This document shows positions 62,561-64,000 of a stretch of DNA of 64,000 nucleotides, piece after piece. How positions within the stretch are numbered: the stretch's first letter is position 1; each line of letters starts with the position of its first letter. The notes under the pieces were generated by a model. It was not told the DNA's origin. It worked only from the letters and a program-made list of their open reading frames with translations, and did not search any database. A program made the translations under genes and the position numbers. The stretch comes from Rs1 sp000416275 (lineage in GTDB: Bacteria > Pseudomonadota > Gammaproteobacteria > Pseudomonadales > Balneatricaceae): the NCBI GenBank assembly GCA_965243635.1, contig OZ251574.1, positions 1,612,001 through 1,676,000 of the forward strand, read 5' to 3'.

Positions 62561-63943
62561 ATGTCACTAAGTATTTTCGATCTATTTAAAATAGGTATAG
62601 GTCCCTCAAGTTCACACACTGTCGGTCCGGTAATTGCCGCTAATCGATTTATTGAGAGCCTAAAAAAGCAGGGTCGATTTAGCGCCACCCGTAAAGTTAA
62701 AGCCAATCTCTACGGATCTTTAGCGATGACCGGTAAAGGGCACTCTACTGATATTGCGGTGATGCTGGGTTTGCTCGGCGAAAAAGTCGATACTGTCGAT
62801 CCGGATAAAATTGATGGATATATTGCAAAAATTTATAAAGACAAACAGCTGAAACTGAACGGTGAGCATTTGGTGCAATTCGATCCCGAGCATGAATTGG
62901 TCATGAATTTTGGTGAATCGCTAGAGCAGCACCCGAACGGGATGCGTTTAACCGCTTACGATCAAGCGGGAATCATCGTTCTTAATGAAGTGTACTTCTC
63001 CGTAGGGGGCGGTTTCGTTTTAAGCTTTGATGAAATAACTAGCAGTGCAGATACTAACAGCAGTGAGTTTGTTGAGCCCTATCCCTTTGATAGCGCATTG
63101 CAATTGTTGAAAGTCGCCGAAGATGCAGGGCTTACCATTGCTGAAGTGGTATTGGCAAATGAAGCCGTGCGGCCAAATGCCGATACGGTCCGCGAGAGAA
63201 TCTTAGCTATTTGGCAGGTAATGAGTGACTGTATTCAACGCGGTTGTGAAGAAACCGGTATTTTGCCAGGCGGTTTGAAAGTTCGCCGTCGCGCGCACAA
63301 ATTGCGAAAAGAGCTAGTCGACAATCCCGAAAAAGCGCTGCAAGATCCTTTAACGTTAATGGATTGGGTCAATCTTTATGCGATGGCGGTTAATGAAGAA
63401 AATGCCGCTGGCGGGCGAGTAGTGACTGCACCCACCAACGGTGCCGCCGGAGTGGTGCCCGCAGTATTAGCTTACTATGTGAAGTTTGTTCCCGGAGCCA
63501 ATGATGAGGGGATCATTAATTTTATTGTCACAGCGGCTGCAATTGGCATGTTGTATAAAAAGAATGCGTCTATTTCCGCTGCAGAAGTGGGCTGTCAGGG
63601 CGAGATCGGCGTGGCCTGTTCTATGGCGGCTGCCGCTCTATGTGCAGTCAGTGGCGGGAGTAATGAACAAATTGAAAATGCTGCTGAGATTGGCATGGAG
63701 CACAATTTAGGTCTGACTTGCGATCCGATAGGCGGCTTAGTGCAAGTGCCTTGTATCGAGCGCAACACAATGGGTTCGATGAAGGCGATCAATGCCTCGC
63801 GACTCGCGTTAAGAGGCGATGGCGAACACCACGTTTCACTGGATGCGGTGATCGAAACGATGCGCCAGACAGGTCTGGATATGCAGGACAAGTATAAAGA
63901 GACCTCGATGGGTGGCTTAGCGGTAAACGCGGTCGCCTGTTGA
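62561..63943 (+). CDS. sdaA: L-serine ammonia-lyase (L-serine deaminase) SdaA
   Basis: It turns L-serine into pyruvate and ammonia with a [4Fe-4S] cluster. ATG 62561 (MSLSIFDLFKIGIGPSSSHT) has AAAGGA upstream; GTG 62453 lies in a repeat element and is rejected. The 460 residues include the signature GIGPSSSHTVGP, VTAPTNGAAGVVPAVL, and the cluster region with Cys in VGCQGEIGVACSM and GLTCDPIGGLVQVPC. It is single-chain, as in E. coli. Confidence 0.97.
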   Translation: MSLSIFDLFKIGIGPSSSHTVGPVIAANRFIESLKKQGRFSATRKVKANLYGSLAMTGKGHSTDIAVMLGLLGEKVDTVDPDKIDGYIAKIYKDKQLKLNGEHLVQFDPEHELVMNFGESLEQHPNGMRLTAYDQAGIIVLNEVYFSVGGGFVLSFDEITSSADTNSSEFVEPYPFDSALQLLKVAEDAGLTIAEVVLANEAVRPNADTVRERILAIWQVMSDCIQRGCEETGILPGGLKVRRRAHKLRKELVDNPEKALQDPLTLMDWVNLYAMAVNEENAAGGRVVTAPTNGAAGVVPAVLAYYVKFVPGANDEGIINFIVTAAAIGMLYKKNASISAAEVGCQGEIGVACSMAAAALCAVSGGSNEQIENAAEIGMEHNLGLTCDPIGGLVQVPCIERNTMGSMKAINASRLALRGDGEHHVSLDAVIETMRQTGLDMQDKYKETSMGGLAVNAVAC

Positions 63944-64000
63944 ATATAGTGCCAGACTGGATTGATTGATGCATTCATTATTCGCGATCGGCGTATGTGA

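Overview
The window looks like the chromosome of a marine-type gammaproteobacterium of roughly average GC. This rests on the housekeeping block tRNA-Leu(CAA)-queA-tgt-yajC-secD-secF, on rnr, galU, serB, gcvT and sdaA, and on a type VI secretion system (T6SS) with a sigma-54-type promoter in front of hcp. Genus cannot be set from the sequence alone.

Layout. (1) 1-17.7 kb: the end of a T6SS cluster. tssM is followed by hcp, a full vgrG and two effector modules. Module 1 is DUF4123 adaptor, Tli4-like immunity lipoprotein, Tle-type lipase, PAAR. Module 2 is a headless vgrG 3' fragment, a second DUF4123 adaptor, a second lipase (GHSHG) and a secreted leucine-rich-repeat (LRR) protein. The LRR gene is repeated as a transposon-split copy and a stub, and is probably the immunity gene. 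(2) 17.7-30.2 kb: a graveyard of mobile DNA. It holds two kinds of IS66-family element, MITEs with clear 10-11 bp target duplications, pieces of ISNCY, IS1380, IS1634 and IS256 elements, a REP-type tyrosine transposase and an intact IS4-family element. Two small membrane-protein genes survive here, each followed by the first few codons of a destroyed gene. (3) 30.4-47.5 kb: a type I secretion pair (HlyB/HlyD-like) and a series of cassettes made of a small exported or membrane protein followed by an RTX protein. One RTX gene is cut by a second IS66 copy. The other is intact, 1386 aa, with a perfect-looking 807-bp tandem duplication. (4) 47.5-49.2 kb: the edge of the accessory region, with a yoeB/yefM toxin-antitoxin pair whose antitoxin start has been replaced, then three decayed copies of the 3' half of tRNA-Leu and the intact tRNA. 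(5) 49.3-64 kb: core genes for queuosine (queA, tgt), Sec export (yajC, secD, secF), RNA decay (rnr), UDP-glucose (galU) and serine/glycine metabolism (serB, gcvT, sdaA).

Working idea. Both halves of the accessory region look like antibacterial weapon loci. T6SS delivers two lipases guarded by periplasmic immunity proteins. The type I exporter is surrounded by repeated 'small membrane/periplasmic protein + RTX protein' cassettes that resemble immunity-toxin pairs. The cassette interpretation is inference from gene order, overlap, homology between the small proteins and repeated truncation of the downstream partner; it is the most likely place for an undescribed system.
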